64,000 nucleotides of DNA from Profundicola chukchiensis (GCF_029664245.1 NZ_JANAIE010000006.1:1-64000); one strand, 5' to 3'; counted from the first letter of the stretch, positions 1 through 8,427 are shown. Numbers and translations are program-made. Notes: generated from the sequence alone by a model not told the origin.

Positions 1-27
1 AACTTTTATGAAAAGACTTTTACTTCG
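1..27 (-). ncRNA. Small RNA unit A (3' part beyond window edge)
   Basis: This is the first of six copies of a short minus-strand RNA unit. The predicted transcript starts at about position 27, 12 nt after the GC of a sigma-54 -12 element, and reads GAAGTAAAAGTCTTTTCAT then AAAAGTT before leaving the window. Its terminator would lie left of position 1 and cannot be seen. It is inferred to be an RNA because it is nearly identical to unit B, which is complete. No function is known to me. Confidence 0.6.
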
Positions 28-37
28 AGATAATATT

Positions 38-54
38 TGCAAGGCATGTGCCAA
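38..54 (-). promoter_or_regulatory. Sigma-54 promoter of unit A
   Basis: On the minus strand the sequence reads TTGGCAC-ATGCC-TTGCA, an exact match to the RpoN -24/-12 consensus (TGGCAC, 5-nt spacer, TTGC). The GG lies at 52/51 and the GC at 40/39, which predicts transcription start near 27, at the first bases of the conserved RNA block. Confidence 0.8.
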
Positions 55-177
55 AACATGTTTTTTTGCTTATTTATTAAGTATGACTTTTATCAATCTT
101 TTAAATTCAATAGGTGTAAAGCATCCGGAGGTAGTGGATTGCTAATTTTGGTTAGGTGTTTTTGAGTTTATTGCAAC

Positions 178-238
178 AAAAAGCCCCTCACTTCTAAGGG
201 GCTAATTATTCAACTTTTATGAAAAGACTTTTACTTCG
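178..238 (-). ncRNA. Small RNA unit B, sigma-54 dependent, about 61 nt
   Basis: This is a complete unit. Transcription is predicted from about 238. The first 19 nt after the initial C are GAAGTAAAAGTCTTTTCAT, followed by AAAAGTTGAA and a short linker. It then has an intrinsic terminator: stem AGCCCC/GGGGCT (183-203 region) and a U-run encoded by A178-182. The block CUUUUCAUAAAAG can itself form a 5-bp hairpin with a CAU loop. The RNA is minus strand: the U-tract follows the hairpin only in that direction and the promoter points that way. No conserved reading frame is present across the six copies. Confidence 0.75.
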
Positions 239-248
239 AGATAATATT

Positions 249-265
249 TGCAAGGCATGTGCCAA
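249..265 (-). promoter_or_regulatory. Sigma-54 promoter of unit B
   Basis: The minus strand reads TTGGCAC-ATGCC-TTGCA, identical to the unit A promoter. The -12 base is at 250, so transcription start is expected near 238, directly at the conserved RNA 5' end. An enhancer-binding protein would be required; none is encoded in this window. Confidence 0.8.
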
Positions 266-382
266 AGCATGTTTTTGGCTCATTTATTAAATATGACTTT
301 TGTCAATCTTTTAATAATTAAGTTCTAACTAGTTTGAAATTAAGTCATTTGCAGTAATTCGGATAATATTTAGGATTAATGC

Positions 383-445
383 AAAAAAAAGACCCCTCAT
401 TGCTAAGGGATCTTTGTTTAACTTTTATGAAAAACTTTTACTTCA
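383..445 (-). ncRNA. Small RNA unit C, about 63 nt
   Basis: This is the third copy, diverged from A and B. It reads GAAGTAAAAGTTTTTCAT (one base shorter than B in the central run), then AAAAGTTAAA. It ends in a terminator whose arms are GAUCCCU (412-406) and AGGGGUC (397-391), pairing with one G-U wobble, followed by eight U (390-383). The terminator stem resembles that of B loosely but not base for base, so pairing rather than sequence is kept. Confidence 0.68.
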
Positions 446-455
446 ATTTTATATT

Positions 456-472
456 TACAATTGGTGTGCCAA
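456..472 (-). promoter_or_regulatory. Variant sigma-54 promoter of unit C
   Basis: The minus strand reads TTGGCAC-ACCAA-TTGTA. The -24 element and 5-nt spacing are consensus, but the -12 GC is GT. Predicted start is near 445, again at the conserved RNA 5' end. The substitution probably weakens the promoter. Confidence 0.6.
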
Positions 473-631
473 ATACACTAAGTCCTTATTTTTTAACTTT
501 AATTCATGTTATAATTATTAAAGCGGCGCTAAAGCTTAAAATCTATATATACTAAGTAGAGAAGTCTAAGAGATGAAAATTTATCAAACTGTTAGACTAT
601 TTTTAATTAGAATTAATCACAACATATTTTT

Positions 632-639
632 TATATTTG
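632..639 (+). promoter_or_regulatory. -7 box upstream of pyrH
   Basis: TATATTTG fits the Bacteroidota -7 consensus TAnnTTTG and lies 18 nt before the pyrH ATG. No good TTG -33 element is seen at the usual spacing. The 473-631 stretch between the small-RNA array and this box is AT-rich and shows no gene I can support. Confidence 0.5.
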
Positions 640-657
640 TACGGCAAAATTATAACT

Positions 658-1365
658 ATGAAATATCAACGAGTATTACTAAAATTGAGTGGAGAAGCGC
701 TCATGGGTTCAAGAGCATACGGAATAGATCCACAACAAATTGTTTCTTACTCCAAGCAAATAAAGGAAATTGTTGATATGGGTTGTGAGGTAGCGGTTGT
801 GATTGGTGGTGGAAATATCTACCGCGGTATAGCAGGAGCGGCCAACGGAATGGATAGAGTGCAAGGAGACTACATGGGAATGTTGGCAACTATTATTAAT
901 GGTATGGCGCTACAACAAGGTCTAGAAGACGTTGGAATGGAGCCAAGATTGCAAACTGCTATTGAAATGGAGCAAATTGCTGAACCATATGTTAGACGTA
1001 GAGCTATTCGTCATTTAGAAAAGAAAAGAGTTGTTATCTTTAGTGGAGGTTTAGGAAATCCGTATTTTACAACAGATTCAGCGGCAGTTTTGAGAGCTAT
1101 TGAAATCGAGGCTGATGTAATTCTAAAGGGAACACGTGTAGATGGTATTTATACGGCGGATCCAGAAAAAGATAGTAGCGCAGAAAAATTCTCGAACATT
1201 ACTTTTAAAGATGTTTATCAAAAAGGATTGAAAGTAATGGATATGACGGCCTTTACTTTAAGTGAAGAAAATGAATTACCAATTATTGTATTTGATATGA
1301 ATACAGAAGGTAATCTTAAGAAAATTATTTCGGGAGAAGATATTGGAACTTTAGTTAGTAAATAA
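658..1365 (+). CDS. pyrH: UMP kinase
   Basis: Uridylate kinase phosphorylates UMP to UDP in cytosolic pyrimidine nucleotide synthesis. The 235-residue product has the bacterial PyrH layout: the N-terminal KLSGEAL phosphate-binding segment, the GGGN loop, and the C-terminal MDMTAFTL segment of the amino-acid-kinase fold. The ATG at 658 gives the normal family N-terminus ([13 protein letters not shown]). A longer frame from a TTG at 637 would begin inside the promoter -7 box and is rejected. frr follows 18 nt downstream, the classic pyrH-frr pairing, so the two are probably co-transcribed. The often associated rpsB-tsf genes are not upstream here. Confidence 0.97.
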   Translation: MKYQRVLLKLSGEALMGSRAYGIDPQQIVSYSKQIKEIVDMGCEVAVVIGGGNIYRGIAGAANGMDRVQGDYMGMLATIINGMALQQGLEDVGMEPRLQTAIEMEQIAEPYVRRRAIRHLEKKRVVIFSGGLGNPYFTTDSAAVLRAIEIEADVILKGTRVDGIYTADPEKDSSAEKFSNITFKDVYQKGLKVMDMTAFTLSEENELPIIVFDMNTEGNLKKIISGEDIGTLVSK

Positions 1366-1383
1366 ATATTAAAAAAATATAAA

Positions 1384-1932
1384 ATGGATATCGATAATAT
1401 TGTAAAGGAAACGGAAACCGGGATGCAAGATGCAATTGCTCACCTTCAAAAAGCGTTTAACAACATTAGAGCAGGTAGAGCAAATCCAGCGATGGTTTCT
1501 ATGGTGATGGTCGATTACTACGGAAACCCAACGCCGCTTAGTCAGGTGGCTAACGTGAGTGCTCCAGATGCGATGACTTTGAGTATTCAGCCTTGGGAAA
1601 GCGCAATGATTCAGCCTATCGAGAAAGCTATTATGGAGGCAAATCTTGGATTTAACCCTTCTAATAACGGAAATTCGGTTCTTATCAATGTTCCGCCATT
1701 AACAGAGGAAAGAAGAAGAGATTTGGTAAAGTTGGCAAAGTCTGAAGTTGAAAATGCTAAGATTAGTATTAGAACTTGGAGAAAAGACGCTAACCACGAA
1801 ATCAAAAATTCAGATTTATCAGAAGATTTAAAAGCAAATCTTGAAAATGAAGTTCAAGCACTTACAGATAAATTTGTGAAATCAGCAGACGACCACTTTA
1901 CGGCTAAGGAAGCTGACATTATGAAAGTTTAA
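1384..1932 (+). CDS. frr: Ribosome recycling factor
   Basis: RRF works with EF-G to split post-termination ribosomes so the subunits can be reused. The 182-residue product has the typical family length. It shows the conserved N-terminal helix motif NIRAGRANPAMV and the RRRDLVKLAK segment of the three-helix bundle. It directly follows pyrH and is likely translated from the same mRNA. A structured inverted repeat follows the stop codon and may end the transcript. Confidence 0.98.
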   Translation: MDIDNIVKETETGMQDAIAHLQKAFNNIRAGRANPAMVSMVMVDYYGNPTPLSQVANVSAPDAMTLSIQPWESAMIQPIEKAIMEANLGFNPSNNGNSVLINVPPLTEERRRDLVKLAKSEVENAKISIRTWRKDANHEIKNSDLSEDLKANLENEVQALTDKFVKSADDHFTAKEADIMKV

Positions 1933-1955
1933 ATTTTTCAATACTATAATAAATC

Positions 1956-2019
1956 GTCCATTACTAGCGATGAGTAGCATTCTATCTTCGGTGAATGTGA
2001 ACTATTGAAAGTAATGGAC
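1956..2019 (+). terminator. Inverted repeat / structured 3' region after frr
   Basis: Arms GTCCATTAC (1956-1964) and GTAATGGAC (2011-2019) pair perfectly over 9 bp. They enclose a second small stem CATTC/GAATG (1979-1983 and 1993-1997). A T-rich stretch follows. The long interior makes it an unusual terminator; it could instead be another structured RNA element in the frr 3' region. Confidence 0.45.
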
Positions 2020-2054
2020 ATTTTAATTTTAACCATAACCTAGATCTCTTTCCA

Positions 2055-4490
2055 TTGAAAAATTCATTCCCATTATTTTTTCTGCTTTTCGCTAGTTATA
2101 TTTTTGGTCAACAAACTTTTCTAATTAAAGATAAAGCTTCCGATCAAGCATTGGAACAGGTTAAGATTTATAATCAAAATCGAGAGGTTCTTTCCATTAG
2201 TAATGAGGATGGAGTATTTATGTTGAACGATAAGCAAGAGCTTATTTATGTTGAACATCCGGGATTTCCTTCACAGAGTTTTCAACTTCCCGTAGAGCAA
2301 AACATAATTTATCTAGATTCAGACTTAGTCAACTTAAGAGACATTCAGGTTGTTGCGAATGACGATAAATCATTGAAGTTGATTAAGAAAGTCATTGAAA
2401 ATCAAAAGAGAAATAATCCTAAGTCCTTAGGAAATTTCAAGTATAAATCCTACACCAAGCTTTGGGCCGATGGACAGGGAGATTCGATTGCTTATATTCC
2501 TAACCCAAAAACATCTCAAGACTCTGCTCAAAATCAAGCTAAAAAACTATTAGAAAATAGTATGCTGTTCCTTAGCGAAAGAGCTATTAGTCATTATTAT
2601 GACAAGAGAATGGGAATCAAAAATAAGGTAGAAGCCGCAAGGATTTCAGGTTTAAATACGCCTTTGTATGAACTAATTGCGCTACAACCTATTTCAACAG
2701 AGTTTAATGAAGATGAATTTAATTTTTTCTTCAGAAAGTTTACAAACCCCTTGTCTTTAGCTGGTTTGAAGGCTTATAACTATATTATAACAGATAGTAT
2801 ACAACAAGAAGGTAGAAACTTAGTTGAGGTTAGTTTTAACACTAAGAAAAAAGAGAAAAAATCCTTACAAGGTTATGCTTTGATAGATTTAGAATCTTTT
2901 GCCTTATCTAAGTTTTATGCTGAGAATAAAACCAAAGCTGGTTCTTATACTTATATCGAAATGATATATGAACCTTACAAAAATGTTTGGATTCCTTCAA
3001 GACAAGTGTTTAAAATTGATGCTGATAATCTAAGCTATTATGTGAAGAAGGATTCAATTAATGAGAAAGGAGAAAAGGTTGAATACAATTTAAATAAAAC
3101 AGCTAGATCTTGGTTGAACTCACATACTACATTTTCGGATTTTGAGGCTCCAGTCGAATTAGATTCCAAAGTTTTTAAAGGATATGAAAGTGAAGTGAAT
3201 AAAAAAGCTTTCACAGAGTTTAATGAAAAGATTGATTCTTTTAGAGAAAGCACATTAAATGAAAGAGAACTTAATACCTATGTTAAAATAGATAGTATTG
3301 GTAAAGCTCAGAATGTAGATCGAAATATTCAATTGCTTAGAGTTATTACTCAACAAGCTTGGTTAAACTTCGGAAACTTCGATGTGTATTTATTGGATTT
3401 ATTGCAATTTAATGATTACGAGGATTATAGAGTAGGGTTGAACTTAAGGACAAGTCATAAATTTAGTCAAAAGTTTGGCTTAAACGCAAGAACATTTTAC
3501 GGAACCACAGATAAAGTTGTGAAGTACGGATTAGGAGCATGGCTAAAGGTTAATCCTAATAATGATGCTGAGGTGTATGTGGATTACTCCGACGATATTG
3601 CATCTGCAGCTAGGTTTTCCCACCCAAATTTAAATTTACTAAACGCCATAAACGAAAGAACCGAAAAATCTTCTGATTATTTATTTATTGATAAAATAAA
3701 TGCACAAGTAGGTTATCGTCAAGACTTTTTCAGAAACCTTAAACTCGATTTGAGTCTTAATATGGCAAAGGAGAGAAGTCTTTTCGAATATACTTATAAA
3801 GATAATTCAGAGGATAAAACTTATAAAAGTAATACACTTCGTGCTGCTTTCAGATTTGCTCCGAGAGAAGAAAGCATTCAGACGCCAATGGGTAAGTTCG
3901 CGATAAAAGGTGGGCTTCCGACTTATTATTTAAAGGTGGAAAAAGGATTAAATTTATTAGATGGAGAAACAGACTTTACGAGGTTAGAATTCTCAACCAA
4001 TCAAAAATTAGATATTTTTAAGACATCTACTTTGGTAAACTTGAGAATGGGTAAGGTTTTTGGGGAGGTACCTATTTGGCATTATTTCGGTGGATTGGGT
4101 CGCGGCAGGGACAAAGAGCAATTTTGGCAACGTGCCCGAATGGGAGGTAGTCAGATTTTTGAAACCATGGCGCAAGGCGAATTCATCTCAGACCAATATG
4201 TTTTTGGTAGCATCAAACAACGTGTGTTGAATTTAAAATTAGTAAAAGATAAAAATATTCCGATTCATATGCTTTATAAGGCAGGTTATGGTAGCTTAGA
4301 TAAAAAAGAAAATCATACCGGTTTAATCTATAATGAAATGGATCAGGTGTATCAAGAAGTTGGTCTTGAAATCAATAACTTGGTGATGAAAGTGTTTGGA
4401 CTTGGACTATATTACCGTCTAGGTGCTTACAACACAGGAGAATTTAAAAATGACTTTAGCGTCAAGGCAGTATTTAATTTTGGTATTTAA
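2055..4490 (+). CDS. DUF5686 / carboxypeptidase-regulatory-like outer-membrane protein
   Basis: This is an 811-residue secreted protein of the Bacteroidota DUF5686 family; its biochemical function is unknown. A signal peptide ends near FGQQ (residue 20). Residues about 22-95 form a carboxypeptidase regulatory-like beta domain (LIKDKASDQALEQVKIYN). The rest resembles the DUF5686 region ending in alternating strands and a final aromatic-rich segment (AVFNFGI), as in an outer-membrane barrel. Translation appears to start at TTG 2055, because only that start yields a complete signal peptide. The RND exporter starts 5 nt after its stop, so the two probably form an operon and may act together in the envelope. 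Confidence 0.8.
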   Translation: MKNSFPLFFLLFASYIFGQQTFLIKDKASDQALEQVKIYNQNREVLSISNEDGVFMLNDKQELIYVEHPGFPSQSFQLPVEQNIIYLDSDLVNLRDIQVVANDDKSLKLIKKVIENQKRNNPKSLGNFKYKSYTKLWADGQGDSIAYIPNPKTSQDSAQNQAKKLLENSMLFLSERAISHYYDKRMGIKNKVEAARISGLNTPLYELIALQPISTEFNEDEFNFFFRKFTNPLSLAGLKAYNYIITDSIQQEGRNLVEVSFNTKKKEKKSLQGYALIDLESFALSKFYAENKTKAGSYTYIEMIYEPYKNVWIPSRQVFKIDADNLSYYVKKDSINEKGEKVEYNLNKTARSWLNSHTTFSDFEAPVELDSKVFKGYESEVNKKAFTEFNEKIDSFRESTLNERELNTYVKIDSIGKAQNVDRNIQLLRVITQQAWLNFGNFDVYLLDLLQFNDYEDYRVGLNLRTSHKFSQKFGLNARTFYGTTDKVVKYGLGAWLKVNPNNDAEVYVDYSDDIASAARFSHPNLNLLNAINERTEKSSDYLFIDKINAQVGYRQDFFRNLKLDLSLNMAKERSLFEYTYKDNSEDKTYKSNTLRAAFRFAPREESIQTPMGKFAIKGGLPTYYLKVEKGLNLLDGETDFTRLEFSTNQKLDIFKTSTLVNLRMGKVFGEVPIWHYFGGLGRGRDKEQFWQRARMGGSQIFETMAQGEFISDQYVFGSIKQRVLNLKLVKDKNIPIHMLYKAGYGSLDKKENHTGLIYNEMDQVYQEVGLEINNLVMKVFGLGLYYRLGAYNTGEFKNDFSVKAVFNFGI

Positions 4491-4495
4491 GGATT

Positions 4496-6874
4496 ATGTG
4501 GAAAAAGATAGCATCTCTCATTTTAAGGAATAGACTTACGATTTTAATCTCTTTGGTGGTTATAATCTTAGGTTTAGTTGGAATTACCCTGCAAAAGGGA
4601 GTGAGATTTACTACATCAAATGCGCAATTATTGCCGTCTAGTGATCAGACAATGATTGATTTCACTGATTTCCAAAACACCTTTGGAAGTGAGGACAATG
4701 TAATCGTAATTGGATATGATGATCAAAAAATGGCCAATCCGGTCTATCTCAAGAAATGGCAGCAGCTTACTAAGTCTATCACAGACTTACCAGGGATAGA
4801 TGGGATTTTCTCGATGACAGAGGCGCAGAAAATGACGCGCGATACGCTGAATGGTGGTTTCAAAACAGAGAACCTAATCCCAGAAGAGCACTTGGATAGT
4901 TGGATTGATATGCGAACGGATATCAATAATTTCCCTTTCTACGAATCCATGCTATACAATAAGAATAGCGATGCTATGCAGGCGGTGATTTATATGAATC
5001 CTGCAATTGTAGATTCTAAACAGCGAATTCAGGATGTTTTAGAGATAAATAAAATGGTCAATCAATTCACAAAAGAAACAGGAATTAGCCTGTATCTTTC
5101 TGGAATGCCCGTGATTAGAACCATGAACTCGGAGCAAGTAAAAGGAGAGACTATTAGTTTTATTTTTGCTTCACTAGGAGTAACGTGTTTGATTTTCTTC
5201 CTGTTTTTTAGATCATTTAGAGCTACAGCTGTTGCCGTTTCTGTAGTGGTTTCGGCGGTAGTTTTATGCTTTGCGATGTTGAGTTTATTTGGTTATGAAA
5301 TTACTTTATTGACCGCGCTAGTACCGCCTTTATTGATTGTAATTGGAATTCCAAATTGTATTTACTTAATTAATAAATATCAAGGTGAATATGCTATCCA
5401 TAAGAATAAAATCAAAGCTTTGCAGCGAATGATTATGCACGTGGGTAATACCGCGATGTTGACCAATCTTACTACGGCCTTTGGATTCTTTACCTTTATA
5501 TTTACTCAAAGCTCAACATTACAAGAATTTGGTACGATTGCTTCCCTCAATATTGTGGGTATTTTCGTGTTTTCACTTTTAATTATTCCTACGGCTTATA
5601 GTTATTTCCCAGAACCTAAGAAAAGACATTTAAAGCATCACGAGGAAAATTGGACCAGTAGTTTGCTGAAGTGGATGGAAAACGTGGTTTTAAATCACAG
5701 ACCATGGGTTTATCGTACGACAGCAGTGGTGTTGTTAGCAGCAATTATCGGAATGTTCCAAATGACTCGAAGTGGAAACTTGTTGGATGATATGTCCAAA
5801 AATGCCAAGTTCTATCGAGATATTGCCTTCTTTGATGAAGAATTCGGAGGAGTTTTACCTTTAGAAATTGTAATCGATACCAAACAACCGAACGGCGTTA
5901 CATCATTGAATACGCTAACTAGAATGGATCGGTTGAATCAATATATAGATTCTCTTGGGAGATCTTCTAAAACTTTATCCATTACAGAATTAATTAAATT
6001 CTCTAAACAAGCTTATTATAGCAATGATTCGGCGTTTTATAATCTGCCTACCAATCAGGAAAGAGCATTTATTTTAAATGAAATAAAGAAAACGCAAGGA
6101 GATGCTAACTTGGTGAATAACTATGTTGATTCTACGGGTAGAAAGGCTAGAATGACCACCTTGCTGAGCAATATGGACAGTAAGGATATGGAAGTCTTAA
6201 TCGACAATGTAAAAGCAGCACTTGTTGATTACTTTCCAGAAGAACGCTATAACACCTATGTATCGGGGATGGCTTATGTCTTTATGAAAGGAACCGAATA
6301 TTTAATTAAAAACTTATTGGTTTCGCTATCCTTGGCTATTCTTATGATTGCCATTTTTATGGCCTTTATGTTCCGTTCGCCACAAATGATATTAATTTCT
6401 TTGATTCCAAACTTAATTCCATTATTGGCAACAGCAGGATTAATGGGTTACATAGGTGTGCCAATTAAACCATCTACGATTTTGGTGTTTAGTATTGCAT
6501 TTGGTATTGCTGTGGATGATACTATTCACTTTTTAGCGAAGTATAGACAAGACTTGCATCTGTACAAAGGAAATATTAAAAAATCTGTGAAACTTTCTAT
6601 AGAAGAGGTTGGGAATAGTATGTTATACACATCTATTGTGTTATTTTCTGGGTTTGCGATTTTCTTATTCTCTGGTTTTATGGGGATTGTAGCTTTAGGG
6701 GGATTAATTTCATTTACCTTATTGATGGCGATGTTGAGTAACTTACTAGTTCTGCCATCTTTACTACTTACCTATGAGAGATTAACAACGAAAGACTTTA
6801 CCGATCCAGATGTAGATTATTTTGATGAAAGTGATGAAGATGATGATATTGAAGAGATTAAGTTAGAAGCCTAA
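4496..6874 (+). CDS. RND/MMPL-family transporter
   Basis: This 792-residue inner-membrane protein is of the RND superfamily (MMPL/SSD-like, hopanoid- or lipid-exporter type). It has an N-terminal transmembrane helix at about 14-32, a periplasmic domain, helices around 220-370, a second periplasmic domain, and a final helix bundle around 600-765. This is the duplicated half-unit architecture, with the FGIAVDDTIHF motif typical of helix 4 in the second half. The C-terminus is strongly acidic (DESDEDDDIEEIK). It is tightly linked to the upstream DUF5686 gene, suggesting joint export of a lipid or hydrophobic substrate, but the cargo is not evident. Confidence 0.85.
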   Translation: MWKKIASLILRNRLTILISLVVIILGLVGITLQKGVRFTTSNAQLLPSSDQTMIDFTDFQNTFGSEDNVIVIGYDDQKMANPVYLKKWQQLTKSITDLPGIDGIFSMTEAQKMTRDTLNGGFKTENLIPEEHLDSWIDMRTDINNFPFYESMLYNKNSDAMQAVIYMNPAIVDSKQRIQDVLEINKMVNQFTKETGISLYLSGMPVIRTMNSEQVKGETISFIFASLGVTCLIFFLFFRSFRATAVAVSVVVSAVVLCFAMLSLFGYEITLLTALVPPLLIVIGIPNCIYLINKYQGEYAIHKNKIKALQRMIMHVGNTAMLTNLTTAFGFFTFIFTQSSTLQEFGTIASLNIVGIFVFSLLIIPTAYSYFPEPKKRHLKHHEENWTSSLLKWMENVVLNHRPWVYRTTAVVLLAAIIGMFQMTRSGNLLDDMSKNAKFYRDIAFFDEEFGGVLPLEIVIDTKQPNGVTSLNTLTRMDRLNQYIDSLGRSSKTLSITELIKFSKQAYYSNDSAFYNLPTNQERAFILNEIKKTQGDANLVNNYVDSTGRKARMTTLLSNMDSKDMEVLIDNVKAALVDYFPEERYNTYVSGMAYVFMKGTEYLIKNLLVSLSLAILMIAIFMAFMFRSPQMILISLIPNLIPLLATAGLMGYIGVPIKPSTILVFSIAFGIAVDDTIHFLAKYRQDLHLYKGNIKKSVKLSIEEVGNSMLYTSIVLFSGFAIFLFSGFMGIVALGGLISFTLLMAMLSNLLVLPSLLLTYERLTTKDFTDPDVDYFDESDEDDDIEEIKLEA

Positions 6875-6898
6875 TCTCTTCAAGTTCAACTTAATTTT

Positions 6899-7705
6899 TT
6901 AATCTTTCTTCCTACCCGTGAAGTGTTCCATGGTTTTATAAATACCTAAGACATCACCTGCAAACCAATCAAATAGTTTGATAGGCATAAGACCTTGTCC
7001 TATTCGTGTTAAGCGATAAATATAACCAGGAATAGTTACCATTTTTTTGTTTCTTTCAATGGCTTTAACGATTGTTAGGGAGGCCGCCTCTTCATCTAAA
7101 ATTGGAATCTTGGAGCGAACGCCGTCAAACATTCCTGTGTTAATGTAATAGGGCATAATTGTCGTTACATGAATGTTTTTCTTCAACTGTTCCATTTCTA
7201 ATCTTAAACTATCAGACCAGCCGATTAAAGACCATTTGCTCGCGGCATATACCGACATTTTTGGGTTAGAAACCAAACCTCCAGAAGAAGCGATATTACA
7301 AATATGACCAGCATTTTGTTTCATCATATCTTCTAAGAAGACATGAGTCATATGCATGGGAGCAGAAGCGTTAATATCCATGGTTCTGTCGATATCGCCT
7401 AAGCTATGTTCATGGAAGTATTTGCCTACAATTATTCCGGCGTTATTAATTAAAACGTCTACAACACCAATTTCCTGTTTAACTTTTTGTGCAGTTTCTT
7501 TAATTTGCTCAATATTAGAAACATCGACTTTGTATCCAAAAATATTGGGATTAGAAAGTTCGGATAAGGTAGCGTCAATATTTTCTTGACTAATATCCCA
7601 AATAATTACTTTGGCTTTTCGTTCTAACATCAAGCGCGACATGATTTTACCGATACCAGAACCTCCTCCGGTAATTAAAACAACTTTGTCTTGTAGGTTT
7701 CTCAT
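6899..7705 (-). CDS. Short-chain dehydrogenase/reductase
   Basis: This is an NAD(P)-dependent SDR oxidoreductase, 268 residues. The cofactor loop TGGGSGIG is at 12-19, NNAG at 87-90, the catalytic Ser at about 140 and the YAASK motif (Tyr153, Lys157), so the active site is complete. The substrate is not predictable; the sequence resembles the SDR family that acts on lipid or retinol-like alcohols. It converges on the RND exporter with a 24-bp gap. It is followed on the other side, 35 bp away, by the M23 gene in the same orientation. Confidence 0.88.
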   Translation of the reverse strand: MRNLQDKVVLITGGGSGIGKIMSRLMLERKAKVIIWDISQENIDATLSELSNPNIFGYKVDVSNIEQIKETAQKVKQEIGVVDVLINNAGIIVGKYFHEHSLGDIDRTMDINASAPMHMTHVFLEDMMKQNAGHICNIASSGGLVSNPKMSVYAASKWSLIGWSDSLRLEMEQLKKNIHVTTIMPYYINTGMFDGVRSKIPILDEEAASLTIVKAIERNKKMVTIPGYIYRLTRIGQGLMPIKLFDWFAGDVLGIYKTMEHFTGRKKD

Positions 7706-7740
7706 AAATAGTTATTTAGAATTTTAATTAAATATCGTTT

Positions 7741-8304
7741 TTATTGTCTGTTTTGTTTAATAAACAAAGTTGGATCAACATATCCTTGAGTATCACTAGA
7801 ATATCCACCCCCTAAAGGTAAGCCAACTTCATCTCTAATTTCCAAATGAAGATGAGCATAATATATGCCATTAACATTACCAATTGTAGCAATTTGTTCG
7901 CCTTTTTCTATATAATCACCCTCGTTTACAAGCATGGTATCACAATGTGCATATAAAGATTCAACTTCAGTGTTTTCATCGATATGATGAACGATTCTGA
8001 TGACATTTCCCCAGCCGCCGCCTACGTCTTCAGCAAAAGTCACATAACCATTCGCGATATTGTAAATTGGATCACCTAAATCTGTATTTCCTCCACCAAC
8101 ACCATTCCAGTCATCTCCTAAATGGTTGTTTTCTGTGAATTTCTGAGCATTATAATAACCTTTAGCATCTGGTTTTCCTACAGGGAAATCAAATCCATCA
8201 GTGTAGATGATGTCTTTTTTTGTTTCTTCTTGAGCTTGGTTTTCATTTTGGCTGCATGCTATCATAGACATTAACATGCTGAAAATTAGAACGGTTTTTT
8301 TCAT
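7741..8304 (-). CDS. M23-family (LytM-like) peptidase lipoprotein
   Basis: This 187-residue lipoprotein has a lipobox ending at Cys17 (SMIAC). The mature part is an M23/LytM-type metallopeptidase with zinc ligands His61 and Asp65 (HLGDD) and the HLH pair at 141-143, plus a further His at 120. Members of this family cleave peptidoglycan cross-links, or scan murein when degenerate. Here all key residues are present, so it is predicted to be active in the periplasm or at the outer membrane. It starts 123 bp after the end of the upstream GEVED gene, with a strong terminator between them. Confidence 0.88.
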   Translation of the reverse strand: MKKTVLIFSMLMSMIACSQNENQAQEETKKDIIYTDGFDFPVGKPDAKGYYNAQKFTENNHLGDDWNGVGGGNTDLGDPIYNIANGYVTFAEDVGGGWGNVIRIVHHIDENTEVESLYAHCDTMLVNEGDYIEKGEQIATIGNVNGIYYAHLHLEIRDEVGLPLGGGYSSDTQGYVDPTLFIKQNRQ

Positions 8305-8348
8305 ATAAGATTACATTTATTAATTATTGGATTTATTTAAGTTTAAAA

Positions 8349-8385
8349 TCCGCTGCTATAAAGTTTTGAAGTTTATCGCAGCGGA
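8349..8385 (-). terminator. Terminator after the GEVED gene, with a nearby perfect palindrome
   Basis: Arms 8349-8362 and 8372-8385 pair in 13 of 14 positions (core CCGCTGC/GCAGCGG) around a 9-nt loop, and on the minus strand the stem is followed by ATTTT. Between this hairpin and the gene end lies a perfect 22-bp AT-rich palindrome (8397-8418; arms TAAGGTTTAA/TTAAACCTTA). The pair probably ends the transcript of the GEVED protein. Confidence 0.7.
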
Positions 8386-8427
8386 GTAATTTGTTTTAAG
8401 GTTTAATTTTAAACCTTATTAAGATTT

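Larger units (their letters stand above)
1..313. repeat. Tandem duplication of small-RNA unit with its promoter and upstream region
   Basis: Positions 1-103 and 212-313 are near-identical direct repeats with an offset of 210-211 bp, differing only at a few bases and a T-run length. The repeat covers the RNA 5' half, the sigma-54 promoter and about 50 bp further upstream (to about -76). The terminator regions and the next 100 bp are not conserved between copies. The shared upstream stretch may hold an activator site, but no clear palindrome is visible. Confidence 0.8.

Noticed and set aside
8-290. Plus-strand short ORFs starting ATGAAAAGACTTTTACTT (Met-Lys-Arg-Leu-Leu-Leu), Cys-containing in units A and B, as possible leader peptides
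   Set aside because: The frame breaks or changes completely in units C, D, E and F, while RNA start, promoter and hairpin are kept on the minus strand. No ribosome-side signal or U-tract supports plus-strand transcripts.
573-776. 67-codon plus-strand frame upstream of and overlapping pyrH
   Set aside because: It overlaps the well-supported pyrH start in another frame, has no family likeness and covers the pyrH promoter.
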